Shown: positions 17,049 through 26,239, counted from the first letter of the stretch. The stretch is DNA of 63,647 nucleotides from an uncultured Collinsella sp. (GCA_900752015.1 CAADTZ010000098.1:1-63647); one strand, 5' to 3'. Program-made: numbers and translations. The notes: a model not told the origin generated them from the sequence alone.

Positions 17049-18071
17049 ATGACGGCAAGCGACGCGACCGCGACAATTAAAAAGGGAAGTTCGGAGCCCA
17101 GTTTCGATAAAACGGCTCAGCGCATCCTCAACCTTTTCTTTGTGCTCAACAGCTCCCCCGAACCGCTGACGACCGAGCAGATCGTCTTGGATTCCGACCT
17201 GGGATATGGCTCGGGCAACATCGACTCGGATAAGCGCAAGTTTCGGCGCGATCGTGACAAACTGCTCGAGCGTGGCATCTTAATCAAGGAGGTTCGCCCC
17301 GCCGGCGCGCAGGAGACCGAGGAAAGCTCGTGGACAATCGACCGCGAGCACACGTTTGCTGCAGGCGGCCTCATCACCGCAGACGACGCCGATATCCTGC
17401 TCAACGCCATCGACCAGACGCTAGCGGCCGGCTCATCCACCTTTGCCGCGCCGCTTGCCGATATTCGCTCCAAGATTGCCTATCTCACCGGTAGGACGAC
17501 GGTGGACGAAACACCGATTCGCCGCTCTCCCACCGTCGATGCGGTATGGAGCGCCTTTGCCGAGCGATGCGCGCTGCGCTTTTTGTACCAAAACGGACGC
17601 GGTGAACAACGCGAGCGGACCGTTTGCGTCTACGGCATGTTCGAGCGCGAGGGTACGGCATACTTCTGCGGCCTCGACAATGCCACCGACAATATCAGAA
17701 CATTCCGCTGCGACCGCATCATTCGCGCCTGGAGGCCTTCGAAAGCCTACGCCATCCCTGCGGATTTCAACCTCAACGATTACTTATTCTTTGAGTTCGA
17801 TTTTGCCGAGCGCCCACCCGTTGCGGCTACGTTCTCGTTTGCGCGTGAAGCGCAGGCCGATATGATCAGCGGTCTCACACGCGGACGAGGCGAACTCACG
17901 CGCACCGAAGCGGAGTGGACCTGGACCGTTGACGTGCGCGACTTTGAAGCCGCAGCCTCGTTTTGCATGGCCCATGCCATGGATGGCATGAGGCCCGTCG
18001 CCCCCGATTCTCTCAAGCAGGCGTGGAATCACCTCATCGAAAGGACGGTGCACGAGTATGCCCGTGCGTAA
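17049..18071 (+). CDS. WYL-domain transcription regulator, PafB-like
   Basis: A 340-residue regulator. An N-terminal winged helix (about 18-95, with DSDKRKFRRDRDKLLERG as the recognition region) is followed by a WYL-type beta-domain (about 165-245, with RFLYQNGRGE and TFRCDRIIRAW) and a C-terminal extension. It overlaps the next WYL gene by 14 bases, so the two are co-expressed. In mycobacteria the paired WYL proteins PafB and PafC activate the LexA-independent DNA-damage response; the tandem arrangement here suggests the same pair. The gene is divergent from the M28-like gene with about 200 bases between them. Confidence 0.85.
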   Translation: MTASDATATIKKGSSEPSFDKTAQRILNLFFVLNSSPEPLTTEQIVLDSDLGYGSGNIDSDKRKFRRDRDKLLERGILIKEVRPAGAQETEESSWTIDREHTFAAGGLITADDADILLNAIDQTLAAGSSTFAAPLADIRSKIAYLTGRTTVDETPIRRSPTVDAVWSAFAERCALRFLYQNGRGEQRERTVCVYGMFEREGTAYFCGLDNATDNIRTFRCDRIIRAWRPSKAYAIPADFNLNDYLFFEFDFAERPPVAATFSFAREAQADMISGLTRGRGELTRTEAEWTWTVDVRDFEAAASFCMAHAMDGMRPVAPDSLKQAWNHLIERTVHEYARA

Positions 18072-18975
18072 ACTCACCAGCGAGCAGAGGCTCTCGCGCG
18101 CCATCGACATCATGGAGGCCCTCTACGCCGCCGGCGAGAGCGGCATGACACGAACCGAGATTTGCAGTCGCTTTGACATCACGGGGGTGTCGCTCGACGA
18201 GATTCTCGAGATCGTCTCGACACTCGCGGACCGAGAATCGGGCGCGCGCATCATCTGCGAATGCCGCGGCGAGCGTGTGGTCCTCACCGGTGACGCCGGT
18301 CGTGTGCTACCGCTGCGTCTGAGTGCCGCCGAGGGCGCTGTGCTCAACCATGAACTTGAATCGTTGGGGATCGAGCCACAGACGGCAGCTCGGATTCGAC
18401 ATGCCCTTCTACCCGAAGAGCTCGGCTATAACCAGCGCGTCTTTGACACCGTCAACCACGGGTCGCACTGGCAGCAGCTGAGCTGCGCCATTCAGGACGG
18501 CGTTCGCTGCCGCATCTCGTATCGCTCGATGGACGATGCACGGCCACGCGAGCGTCTGGTCGACCCCTTGCGCATTACGGCAAACGGCGACCAAACATAC
18601 CTGATTGCCTGGGACATCACAGTCGATGAGCAGCGCACCTATCGCATGGATAAAATCGAGGGACTCGCCTTGACGGAAGACTCCGTCGTGCCTCACGCAC
18701 CGGATGTCGCATCCCTCCACGATTCCCTTGCCCGGACGCAGCGTAGCGCAAAGCTCCTGATGCCATTCGATATGGCGGAGCATCTGGACTGGGCCGGCAT
18801 CACCCTAATCGAGCGCAGCGGGGCAGACACGGCAACGGTAACCGTGCATTATGGCTCCGAGCGTTGGCTACTGAGCCAGATAATTGCAGCGGGCGGAGCC
18901 ATCCACATCTTGGATGACCCCGCCCTGTCAAAGCGTCTGTGCGATATGGCAAAAACCCTCGTCTGTCCGCTTTAG
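18058..18975 (+). CDS. WYL-domain transcription regulator, PafC-like
   Basis: A 305-residue regulator with an N-terminal winged helix (about 8-70; TRTEICSRFDITGVSLDEIL) and a WYL core (about 145-215; CRISYRSMDDARPRERLVDP, then TYRMDKIEGL), plus a C-terminal domain ending in SKRLCDMAKTLV. It starts inside the end of the PafB-like gene and ends four bases inside the convergent DinG-type gene. By analogy with mycobacterial PafC it would act as a heteromer with its neighbour on DNA-repair promoters. That role is inferred from domain type and pairing; no target site is visible. Confidence 0.85.
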   Translation: MPVRKLTSEQRLSRAIDIMEALYAAGESGMTRTEICSRFDITGVSLDEILEIVSTLADRESGARIICECRGERVVLTGDAGRVLPLRLSAAEGAVLNHELESLGIEPQTAARIRHALLPEELGYNQRVFDTVNHGSHWQQLSCAIQDGVRCRISYRSMDDARPRERLVDPLRITANGDQTYLIAWDITVDEQRTYRMDKIEGLALTEDSVVPHAPDVASLHDSLARTQRSAKLLMPFDMAEHLDWAGITLIERSGADTATVTVHYGSERWLLSQIIAAGGAIHILDDPALSKRLCDMAKTLVCPL

Positions 18976-21866
18976 CGCCGCCGCTCGTGGCGTGCGCGCC
19001 ACAGTCGCAGATAGTGCCCGATCTGCGCCGATTCGATGCGCTGGTAGGAGCTCGTGGGCAGCGACGTTAAGAACTTCTTTCCGTAGCCCTTCGTCACTAG
19101 GCGCGGGTCGGCCAGAATCAGCACGCCGCAATCGGTCGACGAGCGGATAAGGCGGCCGGCCGCCTGCTTGACCTCGAGCACCGCCTCGGGCAGCGAATAG
19201 CGCGCCCAAGCGCGGTCTTCGCGCAGGTTGCGCTCGCACGAGAGCGGGTCCGTGGGGCTCGAGAACGGCAGCTTGGGAATGATGACGCAGCGCAGCGTCT
19301 CGCCGCTGGCGTCAAACCCCTCCCAGAAGGCCTTAAGCGCAAAAAGCGACGAGGTCGGCTCGTTGATAAACCGGTCGCGCAGGCGACGAGGAGATGAGTT
19401 GCGCTGCTGGCAGTTGAGCTCCAGACCCGCACGGGCCATCTTGGGCTCAACGCGGGCGTACAGGTCTTCCATGTCGCGCCGATTGGTGAACAACGTGAGC
19501 ACCGATCCGCCCATGGCAAGATGGGCGTCGACCAGCACGCGCTCGAGCGCCGTAAGATAGTTCTCACGATCGCGCGGATCGGGGATATCGCCCGCAACGA
19601 CTACAGCCATGTTCGAATCGAAGTCGTAGCTCGAGTCCAAGTGCAACGATGAGGATGTTGAAGCACCGATGCGATCGAGGCCGACCGCGTGGTTAAAGTG
19701 TTCAAAGCTTTTGGACACCGTCATGGTCGCCGAGGCAAAGATAGCCGTGTGAACCTCGGGCAGCCACTCGGTTGCCAAGGCCTCGCCAATGTCGATGCGC
19801 TCTGCGGTCATCGACTCTCCGCCGGCACGCAGTCTGCGATTGACCTGCAGCGAATACACGTAGTGTTCATCGGTGCCATCAATGATGAGTTTGAGGTTCT
19901 CGGCCAGCTCGTGCAGGCGGCGCGAGACATCACCCAAGTCGACAACAACCTCGGGCTTGTCGGCGGCGACGGCTTGCACCAGCGCGTCGACGCTCTTGTC
20001 AGCTTGTTCCAATGCGTCGATGCCAGTGTAGGCCGACTGTAAGAAATCATGCCAGTCGTCAGATTCGCGCAGCTCGGGGCCAATCCATAGATTGGCATTG
20101 TCATAACCCCCACGCGCACGGCGGCCGAGCTCGCGAACGCCATTGAACACGTCGGCGATTGCCATGCTCGCGCGCGCAACCGTCGACGTCGCCTTGGCAG
20201 TAAGGCCCAGATAGAGCGTAGAGCCCTCGGAGGTTGCCAAATCACGGGAAACCTGGCTTAGCGCGCCGGTGCTCGAGCCACCCAGGCGCTCAAACAGAAC
20301 GTGTGATTCGTCCGCCGACACCACGCGCGCCCACTGACGGCGTGCCTCGCGCTCGATGGAATGGGCCTCGTCGATTACCCAATGACGAATCGGAGGCAAA
20401 ATCCTGCCCTCGGCCGCGACATTGCGGAACAGCAGGGAATGGTTGGTGACCACCACATCGGCATGCGCCGCACGACGGCGAGCACCGTGGACCAAACATT
20501 TATCAGGGAAAAACGGGCAGAGGCGACGAGCACACTCGCGCGAGGCCGTCGTAAAGTCGGGGCGGTTGACGCTGCGCCACCGAATGCCGAGCGAGTCGAG
20601 GTCGCCATCGGCTGATTGGCAGACGTACGCCATAATGACCGCGACCGCCGTGAGCGTGTCCGCCGGATCGCGCTTGGTGGTAATCTCGACCTGGCTGCGG
20701 CTCATGCGCTCAAGCTTGCGCAGACACGGATAGTGGTCATATCCCTTGAGAGCGCAAAATGACAGGCCACCGTCCAGTTGCTCGGCAAGTTTTGGCAGCT
20801 CATGGTACATGAGCTGGTCGGCAAGATTGTTCGATTTGGTCGCAATACCAACCGTGATGTTGTTACGGCGTGCTGCCTCGGCAAAAGGTACCAGATAGGC
20901 CATCGATTTGCCGACGCCCGTGCCCGCCTCAATTACACGATGAGTGCCCGTGACCAGCGCATCGCGGACCTCGAGCGCCATCGCGATCTGCTCATCACGC
21001 GGCTCGTAAGTGGGATACATGCGATTGACCAGGCCACCTGGCGCATAGTCCGCCTCAATCTCCTCACGACTCGGCATCTTGAGGACCGGCAGTTCGTCGG
21101 CGTCCACCCGATCGTCGGCGCGATCGGCCTTGAGAACGTCAGCACGAGCGGCGCTGAGAGAGAAGATAGAACCAGGGTTCTGCCCTGCCAAGAATGAGAA
21201 GATAGGACGATAGGACCAAGGCACGTCCGGATGCATGTCGGCTAGGCGCGCCATGAGGCCCTGGGGCAAGTCGGTGAGCGCCACGAGCAACACGCGCCAT
21301 ACGCCACACAGGGCGTCGACGTCGGCATTGGCACGGTGTGATACCGAGTCACAGCCAAACAGATCGGCCATAAAAGACAGCTTGTGCGAGGCCAGGCGTG
21401 GAAGCGCGATGCGCGACAGCGCCAGCGAATCGATCCAAATATCGCTCACGTTGACGCCGCCTTTGACCGACTCGATAAACGAGCGGTCGAACGTGGCGTT
21501 ATGTGCGATCACCGGGCAACCACCGACAAAATCGGCGAGAGCGGCGACGGCCTCAACGGCCGACGGGGCATCTGCCACATCGGCATTTGTAATGCTCGTG
21601 AGCTCGGTAATCTCGGCGGGAATCAGCTGCTTGGGATGCACGAAGGTATCGAAGCGGTCGACGACCTCGCGGCCCGAAAGACGGGCCGCCGAGATCTCGA
21701 TCAGCTCATTGTCCTGCACCGAAAGACCTGTGGTCTCGGTATCGAGGACAATCACATCTTCCTCGATAAGGCCGAAGGACTGCGTTTTGGCGCGCTCGGC
21801 AAGCGTGGCATAGGAGTCGATGACAAACTGCGGCGTTCCTGACGAAACCGCGTCCTCGATTAGCAT
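18972..21866 (-). CDS. DinG/XPD-type DNA helicase fused to a DnaQ-like 3'-5' exonuclease
   Basis: A 964-residue protein. Residues about 35-195 form a DEDD exonuclease with ExoI VLDTETTGL, ExoII HNATFDRSFI and ExoIII HRANADVDAL, all catalytic positions kept. The helicase follows with Walker A GTGVGKSMAY, four cysteines for a 4Fe-4S cluster (FCALKGYDHYPCLRK ... CARRLCPFFPDKC), the Walker B box VIDEAH, and a C-terminal motor with SVLTLFTNRRD and KQAAGRLIRS. It resembles the exonuclease-containing DinG of Firmicutes. It overlaps ddl by 7 bases and converges on the PafB/PafC-like pair, consistent with a DNA-repair neighbourhood. Confidence 0.93.
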   Translation of the reverse strand: MLIEDAVSSGTPQFVIDSYATLAERAKTQSFGLIEEDVIVLDTETTGLSVQDNELIEISAARLSGREVVDRFDTFVHPKQLIPAEITELTSITNADVADAPSAVEAVAALADFVGGCPVIAHNATFDRSFIESVKGGVNVSDIWIDSLALSRIALPRLASHKLSFMADLFGCDSVSHRANADVDALCGVWRVLLVALTDLPQGLMARLADMHPDVPWSYRPIFSFLAGQNPGSIFSLSAARADVLKADRADDRVDADELPVLKMPSREEIEADYAPGGLVNRMYPTYEPRDEQIAMALEVRDALVTGTHRVIEAGTGVGKSMAYLVPFAEAARRNNITVGIATKSNNLADQLMYHELPKLAEQLDGGLSFCALKGYDHYPCLRKLERMSRSQVEITTKRDPADTLTAVAVIMAYVCQSADGDLDSLGIRWRSVNRPDFTTASRECARRLCPFFPDKCLVHGARRRAAHADVVVTNHSLLFRNVAAEGRILPPIRHWVIDEAHSIEREARRQWARVVSADESHVLFERLGGSSTGALSQVSRDLATSEGSTLYLGLTAKATSTVARASMAIADVFNGVRELGRRARGGYDNANLWIGPELRESDDWHDFLQSAYTGIDALEQADKSVDALVQAVAADKPEVVVDLGDVSRRLHELAENLKLIIDGTDEHYVYSLQVNRRLRAGGESMTAERIDIGEALATEWLPEVHTAIFASATMTVSKSFEHFNHAVGLDRIGASTSSSLHLDSSYDFDSNMAVVVAGDIPDPRDRENYLTALERVLVDAHLAMGGSVLTLFTNRRDMEDLYARVEPKMARAGLELNCQQRNSSPRRLRDRFINEPTSSLFALKAFWEGFDASGETLRCVIIPKLPFSSPTDPLSCERNLREDRAWARYSLPEAVLEVKQAAGRLIRSSTDCGVLILADPRLVTKGYGKKFLTSLPTSSYQRIESAQIGHYLRLWRARHERRR

Positions 21867-22825
21867 GCAATGCCCGCTCGACGAAGGCCCATACGGATCA
21901 GGCTGTCACAGACCTGCGGGAACGTCATGTCGTCGGTGTGGCGGATCTCATCCGGATACAGCGACGTATCGGTCATGCCGGGAATGGTATTGGTCTCGAG
22001 GATAACGGGGCCGTCCTCGCTCACGATAAAATCGCTGCGCGAGATGCCCAGGCAACCGAGGGCCTTGTGAGCGGCACAGGCAAGCTCCTGGGCACGAGCA
22101 TAGTTCTCGGGTGAAATCTGCGCCGGAATGCGATGGATGTCCGTAGGGTCGACATATTTCACGTCCAGATCGTAGAACTCGCAGTCCTCGGGCTTACGGA
22201 TCTCGACAATCGGCAGGGCGCGCACGTCATCCTCGCCGTATACGCCAACGGTGATCTCGGTACCCTCGATGCACTTCTCGACCAGCACTTTGTCGCCGTA
22301 CTCAAACGCCTTGGCGATTGCCGCGGGCAGCTCGGAGGGCTCATGGACCAGGGAAATGCCATAGCTGGAACCGTTGACGGCCGGCTTCACAAAGCAGCGC
22401 TCGCCACAAACCTCGACAATATGATCGATATCGACTTCATCGCCCACCTCGAGCGCAAGGCCGGGGGCAACGGGAATGCCCGCCTTGGCGTACAGGAGCT
22501 TAGAGACCTCCTTGTCGGCACCGCAGGCGCTGGCAACCACGCCCGAGGCCGTGTAGGGGATACCCAGGGTCTCCATGGCGCCCTGCATGGCGCCATCCTC
22601 GCCGCCGGCGCCGTGCATGGCGATAAATGCCACATCGAAACCGCCGGTTGCCATGGTTACCATAAAGTCATCAGCGGCCGTATCGAGCAGCTCCACCGAG
22701 GTGTAGCCGGCTTCCTTCAGTGCCACCACAACGTTCTTTCCCGAATTGAGCGAGATCTCGCGCTCAGCGGAATGACCGCCCGCCAAGACCGCTACGTGCA
22801 TGTTCTTTAGGCTTTTACCCGGCAT
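21860..22825 (-). CDS. ddl: D-alanine--D-alanine ligase
   Basis: Joins two D-Ala molecules using ATP for the peptidoglycan pentapeptide. The ATP-grasp protein (321 residues) begins with the family motif VAVLAGGHSAEREISL. It has the central CFVKPAVNGSSYGISLV loop, the VLVEKCIEGTEITVGVYG segment and the C-terminal VILETNTIPGMTDTSLYP motif that positions the second substrate. The middle motif has the Tyr-containing SYGISL, which in D-Ala-D-Ala ligases favours D-Ala over D-lactate. It lies upstream of and overlaps the DinG-type gene, and is divergent from rlmN with 85 bases between. Confidence 0.95.
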   Translation of the reverse strand: MPGKSLKNMHVAVLAGGHSAEREISLNSGKNVVVALKEAGYTSVELLDTAADDFMVTMATGGFDVAFIAMHGAGGEDGAMQGAMETLGIPYTASGVVASACGADKEVSKLLYAKAGIPVAPGLALEVGDEVDIDHIVEVCGERCFVKPAVNGSSYGISLVHEPSELPAAIAKAFEYGDKVLVEKCIEGTEITVGVYGEDDVRALPIVEIRKPEDCEFYDLDVKYVDPTDIHRIPAQISPENYARAQELACAAHKALGCLGISRSDFIVSEDGPVILETNTIPGMTDTSLYPDEIRHTDDMTFPQVCDSLIRMGLRRAGIAC

Positions 22826-22910
22826 GGGCAGACTCCTCCTCTATAATTTCTGCAGCTGATACCATATTGTAGCGATACCCTCTACGTTTCCCCAAAATCG
22901 AAAGGCTTCC

Positions 22911-23963
22911 ATGAATCCCAGGACTAAATCTCAGGACATTCGCGACTTGAGCCAAAACGATATTCGCGAGCTCGTGGCCGAACTTGGCCAGCCCGCCTTC
23001 CGCGCGAAGCAGCTTATCGAATGGGTCTTCGAGAAGAACGTTTGTTCGTTTGACGATATGACCAACCTTCCCAAGGCTTTCCGCGAGCAGCTTAAAGAGG
23101 CTTTTGCCTTCGACACGCCGACTGAACTAACCAAGCAGGTTTCCAAAGATGGCTCTCGCAAGTATCTGCTCGAGTACCACGACGGCGTTTCCGTCGAGAC
23201 TGTCGGTATGCCCCGTCGTAACAAGCTTTCCGTCTGCGTTTCCACCCAGGCTGGCTGTGGCATGGGCTGCGCCTTTTGCGCTACCGGTCTCAACGGCCTC
23301 AAGCGCTCTCTGACCGCTCAAGAGATCGTCGACCAGGTACTTCATGTATCCAACGACTTTGGCGAGCGCGTCACGAGCGTTGTCTTCATGGGCCAGGGCG
23401 AGCCGTTTGCCAACTACGACGAGGTTCTCAAGGCGTTGCGAATCCTCAACGACCCCGATGGCATCGGTATCGGTGCTCGTCACCTCACCGTCTCTACCAG
23501 CGGCGTTATTCCCGGTATTCGCAAATTTGCCGACATCCCTGAACAGTTCACGCTTGCCGTTTCCCTGCATTCCGCCATCCAGTCGACACGCAATAAGCTT
23601 ATGCCCGGTGTTAAGAAGTACACGCTACTTCGCCTTCACGAGGCGCTTCAACTCTACACCGAGAAGACTGGCCGCCGCCCGACCTATGAGTATGCCATGA
23701 TCGAAGGCGTCAACGATACGAATCCCGAGATGCAGGCGCTCTGCGACTTCTGCGAGGGAACGTTGTGCCACGTTAACCTGATTCAGCTTAACGACATCGA
23801 GGGCAGCCCGCTCAAGCCTTCGCCGATTCATAAGGTTGAGGATCTTCAGCGTCGTCTTGAGTCCCGTGGCATCGAGACCACGATTCGCAACTCCCGTGGT
23901 AACGATATTGACGCTGCTTGCGGACAGCTTAAGCAGCGCTTCAAAGTTCAGAAGAACGCATAG
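22911..23963 (+). CDS. rlmN: Dual-specificity 23S rRNA A2503 / tRNA A37 methyltransferase
   Basis: A radical-SAM enzyme that methylates C2 of A2503 in 23S rRNA and A37 in some tRNAs. The 350-residue sequence has the Cys triad in CGMGCAFCATG, the SAM-binding VFMGQGEPFANYD segment, TVSTSGVIPGI, and a C-terminal SRGNDIDAACGQL motif with the second catalytic Cys (another lies in the N-terminal half). It starts at ATG 22911 after a weak GAAAGG. It is one of few plus-strand genes left of the origin and ends at a bidirectional terminator. Confidence 0.96.
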   Translation: MNPRTKSQDIRDLSQNDIRELVAELGQPAFRAKQLIEWVFEKNVCSFDDMTNLPKAFREQLKEAFAFDTPTELTKQVSKDGSRKYLLEYHDGVSVETVGMPRRNKLSVCVSTQAGCGMGCAFCATGLNGLKRSLTAQEIVDQVLHVSNDFGERVTSVVFMGQGEPFANYDEVLKALRILNDPDGIGIGARHLTVSTSGVIPGIRKFADIPEQFTLAVSLHSAIQSTRNKLMPGVKKYTLLRLHEALQLYTEKTGRRPTYEYAMIEGVNDTNPEMQALCDFCEGTLCHVNLIQLNDIEGSPLKPSPIHKVEDLQRRLESRGIETTIRNSRGNDIDAACGQLKQRFKVQKNA

Positions 23964-23981
23964 GGGAGCTGCACCCCAAAA

Positions 23982-23997
23982 CGTTTCATGTGAAACA
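23982..23997. promoter_or_regulatory. Degenerate parS-like site
   Basis: CGTTTCATGTGAAACA matches the local parS consensus TGTTTCACGTGAAACA at 14 of 16 bases; the central CpG is lost. It lies just after rlmN, about 2.1 kb from the three perfect sites. Confidence 0.5.
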
Positions 23998-24000
23998 TCG

Positions 24001-24037
24001 AACGACCCCGGTTGCAGAATATGCAACCGGGGTCGTT
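24001..24037. terminator. Strong bidirectional terminator after rlmN
   Basis: A perfect 16-base stem (24001-24016 with 24022-24037, core GACCCCGGTTGCA) with a five-base loop, followed by TTCAATTATT. Confidence 0.85.
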
Positions 24038-24099
24038 TCAATTATTGACATTAATTTTGAATCAGCTGCTACCTGTCCCATTTTTTACGGCCAAAATAA

Positions 24100-24133
24100 G
24101 GGGTCCTTGTCTCGTGAATCAGACAAGGACCCC
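24100..24133 (-). terminator. Terminator of the parA-parB operon
   Basis: A perfect 13-base stem GGGGTCCTTGTCT/AGACAAGGACCCC; on the minus strand it is followed by TTATTTT. It lies 30 bases beyond the stop of the small membrane gene that follows parB. Confidence 0.85.
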
Positions 24134-24162
24134 TCAAAATATGCTGAGTAATTGTTAGGTAC

Positions 24163-24417
24163 CTAATAACCTACATTTTCCCATTGGTTGCTAACCCAAC
24201 TTTGGTTAATCTTGGGATTCTTCGTTACCTGAGCAGTACGCATGGCAACATCTTCGGTCATAACATCCATTTTCTTTTTGGAAGTATCGACGATATCTTG
24301 CGCGCCACGAAGCAAGCGACCTCGAAGTTCATCGTCTGTCGCGATCTTATAGCCAGCAAAGGCACCAGCCGCGACAGTCGTCACCAATGCAATCGCTGTT
24401 AAAATCTTATTCCTCAT
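24163..24417 (-). CDS. Small membrane-anchored protein co-encoded with parAB
   Basis: An 84-residue protein with an N-terminal hydrophobic helix (about 5-27, LTAIALVTTVAAGAFAGYKI). A charged helical stretch resembling small YtxH-type proteins follows (DDELRGRLLRGAQDIVDTSK), then an N/W-rich tail. The ATG at 24415-24417 follows AAGAGG and overlaps the last codons of parB by 11 bases, so it is translated from the parAB message. A TTG six codons upstream is possible. Function unknown; the position suggests a link between the segrosome and the membrane, but this is only inference. Confidence 0.7.
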   Translation of the reverse strand: MRNKILTAIALVTTVAAGAFAGYKIATDDELRGRLLRGAQDIVDTSKKKMDVMTEDVAMRTAQVTKNPKINQSWVSNQWENVGY

Positions 24418-25312
24418 CTTGGCCTCTTTGATCAAACTGAATCATTTCGCCAAGAATACGAGAGAGCTCTTCCTCGTCTTTAAACTCAATCTCAATCTTA
24501 TTCTTTCCACGCGAGCTCTTCACACGCACGTTGGTATTAAATACCTGACGAAGCACACGGGCAGCCTTTTTAAAGGACTGAGGCGTTGCAGGCCTTGGCG
24601 TCTTAGATGTCTCTCCGGCAGAAAACAACGGAGCAAGATTTTCTGTCGCTCTTACGGAAAGGCCCTCTGTAACAACTTTCTCTGCAAGTCGAATACGCGC
24701 GTCCTCATAGGGAACCGCAAGAATCGCACGTGCATGACCAGCAGTAAGTTTGCCCTCAAAAATCATCTGCTGAACTACTTCAGGGAGATCGAGAAGACGC
24801 AGTGAGTTTGTAATTGCAGAGCGTGACTTGCTTACTGCCTTCGACAATGCCTCCTGGGTCATACCGCTGGCATCGATAAGCTGACGATAGCCCTTGGCCT
24901 CTTCGACGGGATTCAGATCAGAACGCTGAAGGTTTTCGATAAGAGCAAGAGCAAGCATCTCTTCATCATCAACATCTTTAATGATGACAGGCAGCTCTTC
25001 AAGACCAGCAAGCTTTGACGCCTGGTAACGACGCTCACCAGCGATGATCTCATAGCCGTTTCCATGCTTGCGAACCAAAAGCGGCTGCAAAACGCCATGT
25101 TCTTGGATTGACTCGCTCAACTCGCGAAGTTCGGTTTCGTTAAAGTGAATTCGCGGCTGGTTAGGGTTGGGAACAATATCCTCAATAGGTAGTTTCGTTT
25201 CAGATGCAGCCTTTGACGCGGATGCAGCCGAACCACCGGTCTCATACTCGGCCTCTGAGACCAAAGCATTGAGTCCACGTCCCAATCCACCACGTTTCTT
25301 TACACTAGGCAC
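24407..25312 (-). CDS. parB: Chromosome-partitioning protein ParB (Spo0J-like)
   Basis: Binds parS and spreads as a CTP-dependent clamp, loading SMC and organising the origin. The 301-residue protein has the KKRGGLGRGLNAL head that contacts ParA, the CTPase motifs NPNQPRIHF and AGERRYQAS, a helix-turn-helix (EALSKAVSKSRSAITNSLRL) that reads parS, and a C-terminal dimerisation domain rich in Lys/Glu. It overlaps parA by 8 bases upstream and the small membrane gene by 11 bases downstream. Three perfect parS sites lie just upstream of parA. Confidence 0.97.
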   Translation of the reverse strand: MPSVKKRGGLGRGLNALVSEAEYETGGSAASASKAASETKLPIEDIVPNPNQPRIHFNETELRELSESIQEHGVLQPLLVRKHGNGYEIIAGERRYQASKLAGLEELPVIIKDVDDEEMLALALIENLQRSDLNPVEEAKGYRQLIDASGMTQEALSKAVSKSRSAITNSLRLLDLPEVVQQMIFEGKLTAGHARAILAVPYEDARIRLAEKVVTEGLSVRATENLAPLFSAGETSKTPRPATPQSFKKAARVLRQVFNTNVRVKSSRGKNKIEIEFKDEEELSRILGEMIQFDQRGQDEE

Positions 25313-26105
25313 GCTTGATCACCTCTTTTGCAAGGTTCATATACGCTTTTGCACCCTTATTTTGAGGTGCATAGGTAATTACCGGTTCTCCAAAAGACGG
25401 TGCTTCGGAGATTTTAACCGTACGGGGGATCAGCGTCTTAAACGCCTTGTCACCAAAGTACGATTGAACCTCCTCAACAACCTGATTCGATAGAGAAGTA
25501 CGCGAGTCATACATGGTCATAAGCACACCATAGGTGTCTAAGCCCTTGTTCAGACGTGATTTAACCATCTTCATTGACTCAAGCAGCTTCGTAACGCCCT
25601 CGAGTGCATAATACTCGCACTGGATCGGAATCAAAACGCTGTCTGCCGCGGTCAAGGCGTTGATAGTAAGCAGGCCGAGCGAAGGGGGACAGTCAATGAA
25701 AATAAAATCGAACTCGTCCTGAATCGGCTCAAGCAAATCTTTGAGGCGGGTTTCACGAGCGATTGCGCTTACGAGCTCAATTTCCGCGCCTGCAAGCTGA
25801 ATTGTAGCCGGAATTACGAATACCTTTTTGCAATTTGTATCAAGAACAAGCGATTCTGCCGGCACATCATTCAACAATGCATCATAGATGCAGTGATCAA
25901 GGTCTTCTTTTTCAATTCCGAATCCACTGGTGCTGTTTCCCTGCGGATCAAAATCGACAATCAGTGTCTTACGACCCTGCTCGCCCAGTGCCGCCGCAAG
26001 GTTTACAGCCGTCGTTGACTTACCAACGCCGCCTTTTTGATTGATAATTGCAATAATACGCGTGTCTTTTGCGCTCTTAGAACGCTTAACGTCGCGAAAT
26101 CCCAC
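25305..26105 (-). CDS. parA: Chromosome-partitioning ATPase ParA (Soj-like)
   Basis: A 266-residue Walker-type ATPase whose ATP-bound dimers bind DNA and whose hydrolysis is stimulated by ParB. The deviant Walker A KGGVGKSTTAV has the signature Lys at its start, followed by VDFDPQGNST and the Walker B-like FIFIDCPPSLG. There is no N-terminal DNA-binding domain, as in chromosomal Soj. It starts at GTG seven bases after GGAGGG. parS sites directly upstream place the centromere at the operon promoter. Confidence 0.97.
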   Translation of the reverse strand: MGFRDVKRSKSAKDTRIIAIINQKGGVGKSTTAVNLAAALGEQGRKTLIVDFDPQGNSTSGFGIEKEDLDHCIYDALLNDVPAESLVLDTNCKKVFVIPATIQLAGAEIELVSAIARETRLKDLLEPIQDEFDFIFIDCPPSLGLLTINALTAADSVLIPIQCEYYALEGVTKLLESMKMVKSRLNKGLDTYGVLMTMYDSRTSLSNQVVEEVQSYFGDKAFKTLIPRTVKISEAPSFGEPVITYAPQNKGAKAYMNLAKEVIKRA

Positions 26106-26144
26106 GGTCCCTCCTGGTGTGTATTGAAGCTGTCAAACGGAGGA

Positions 26145-26160
26145 TGTTTCACGTGAAACA
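26145..26160. promoter_or_regulatory. parS site 1
   Basis: A perfect 16-base palindrome TGTTTCACGTGAAACA, identical to the bacterial parS consensus, in the parA upstream region. Confidence 0.93.
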
Positions 26161-26183
26161 TTCCGATTCAATATCAACCGCCA

Positions 26184-26199
26184 TGTTTCACGTGAAACA
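26184..26199. promoter_or_regulatory. parS site 2
   Basis: A second copy of TGTTTCACGTGAAACA, centred 39 bases from site 1. Confidence 0.93.
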
Positions 26200-26222
26200 C
26201 TGCAAGTTGTTAGTATCTATTA

Positions 26223-26238
26223 TGTTTCACGTGAAACA
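26223..26238. promoter_or_regulatory. parS site 3
   Basis: A third copy of TGTTTCACGTGAAACA, again 39 bases from its neighbour and one base from the rsmG stop codon. The equal spacing of the three sites is notable. Confidence 0.93.
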
Positions 26239-26239
26239 T

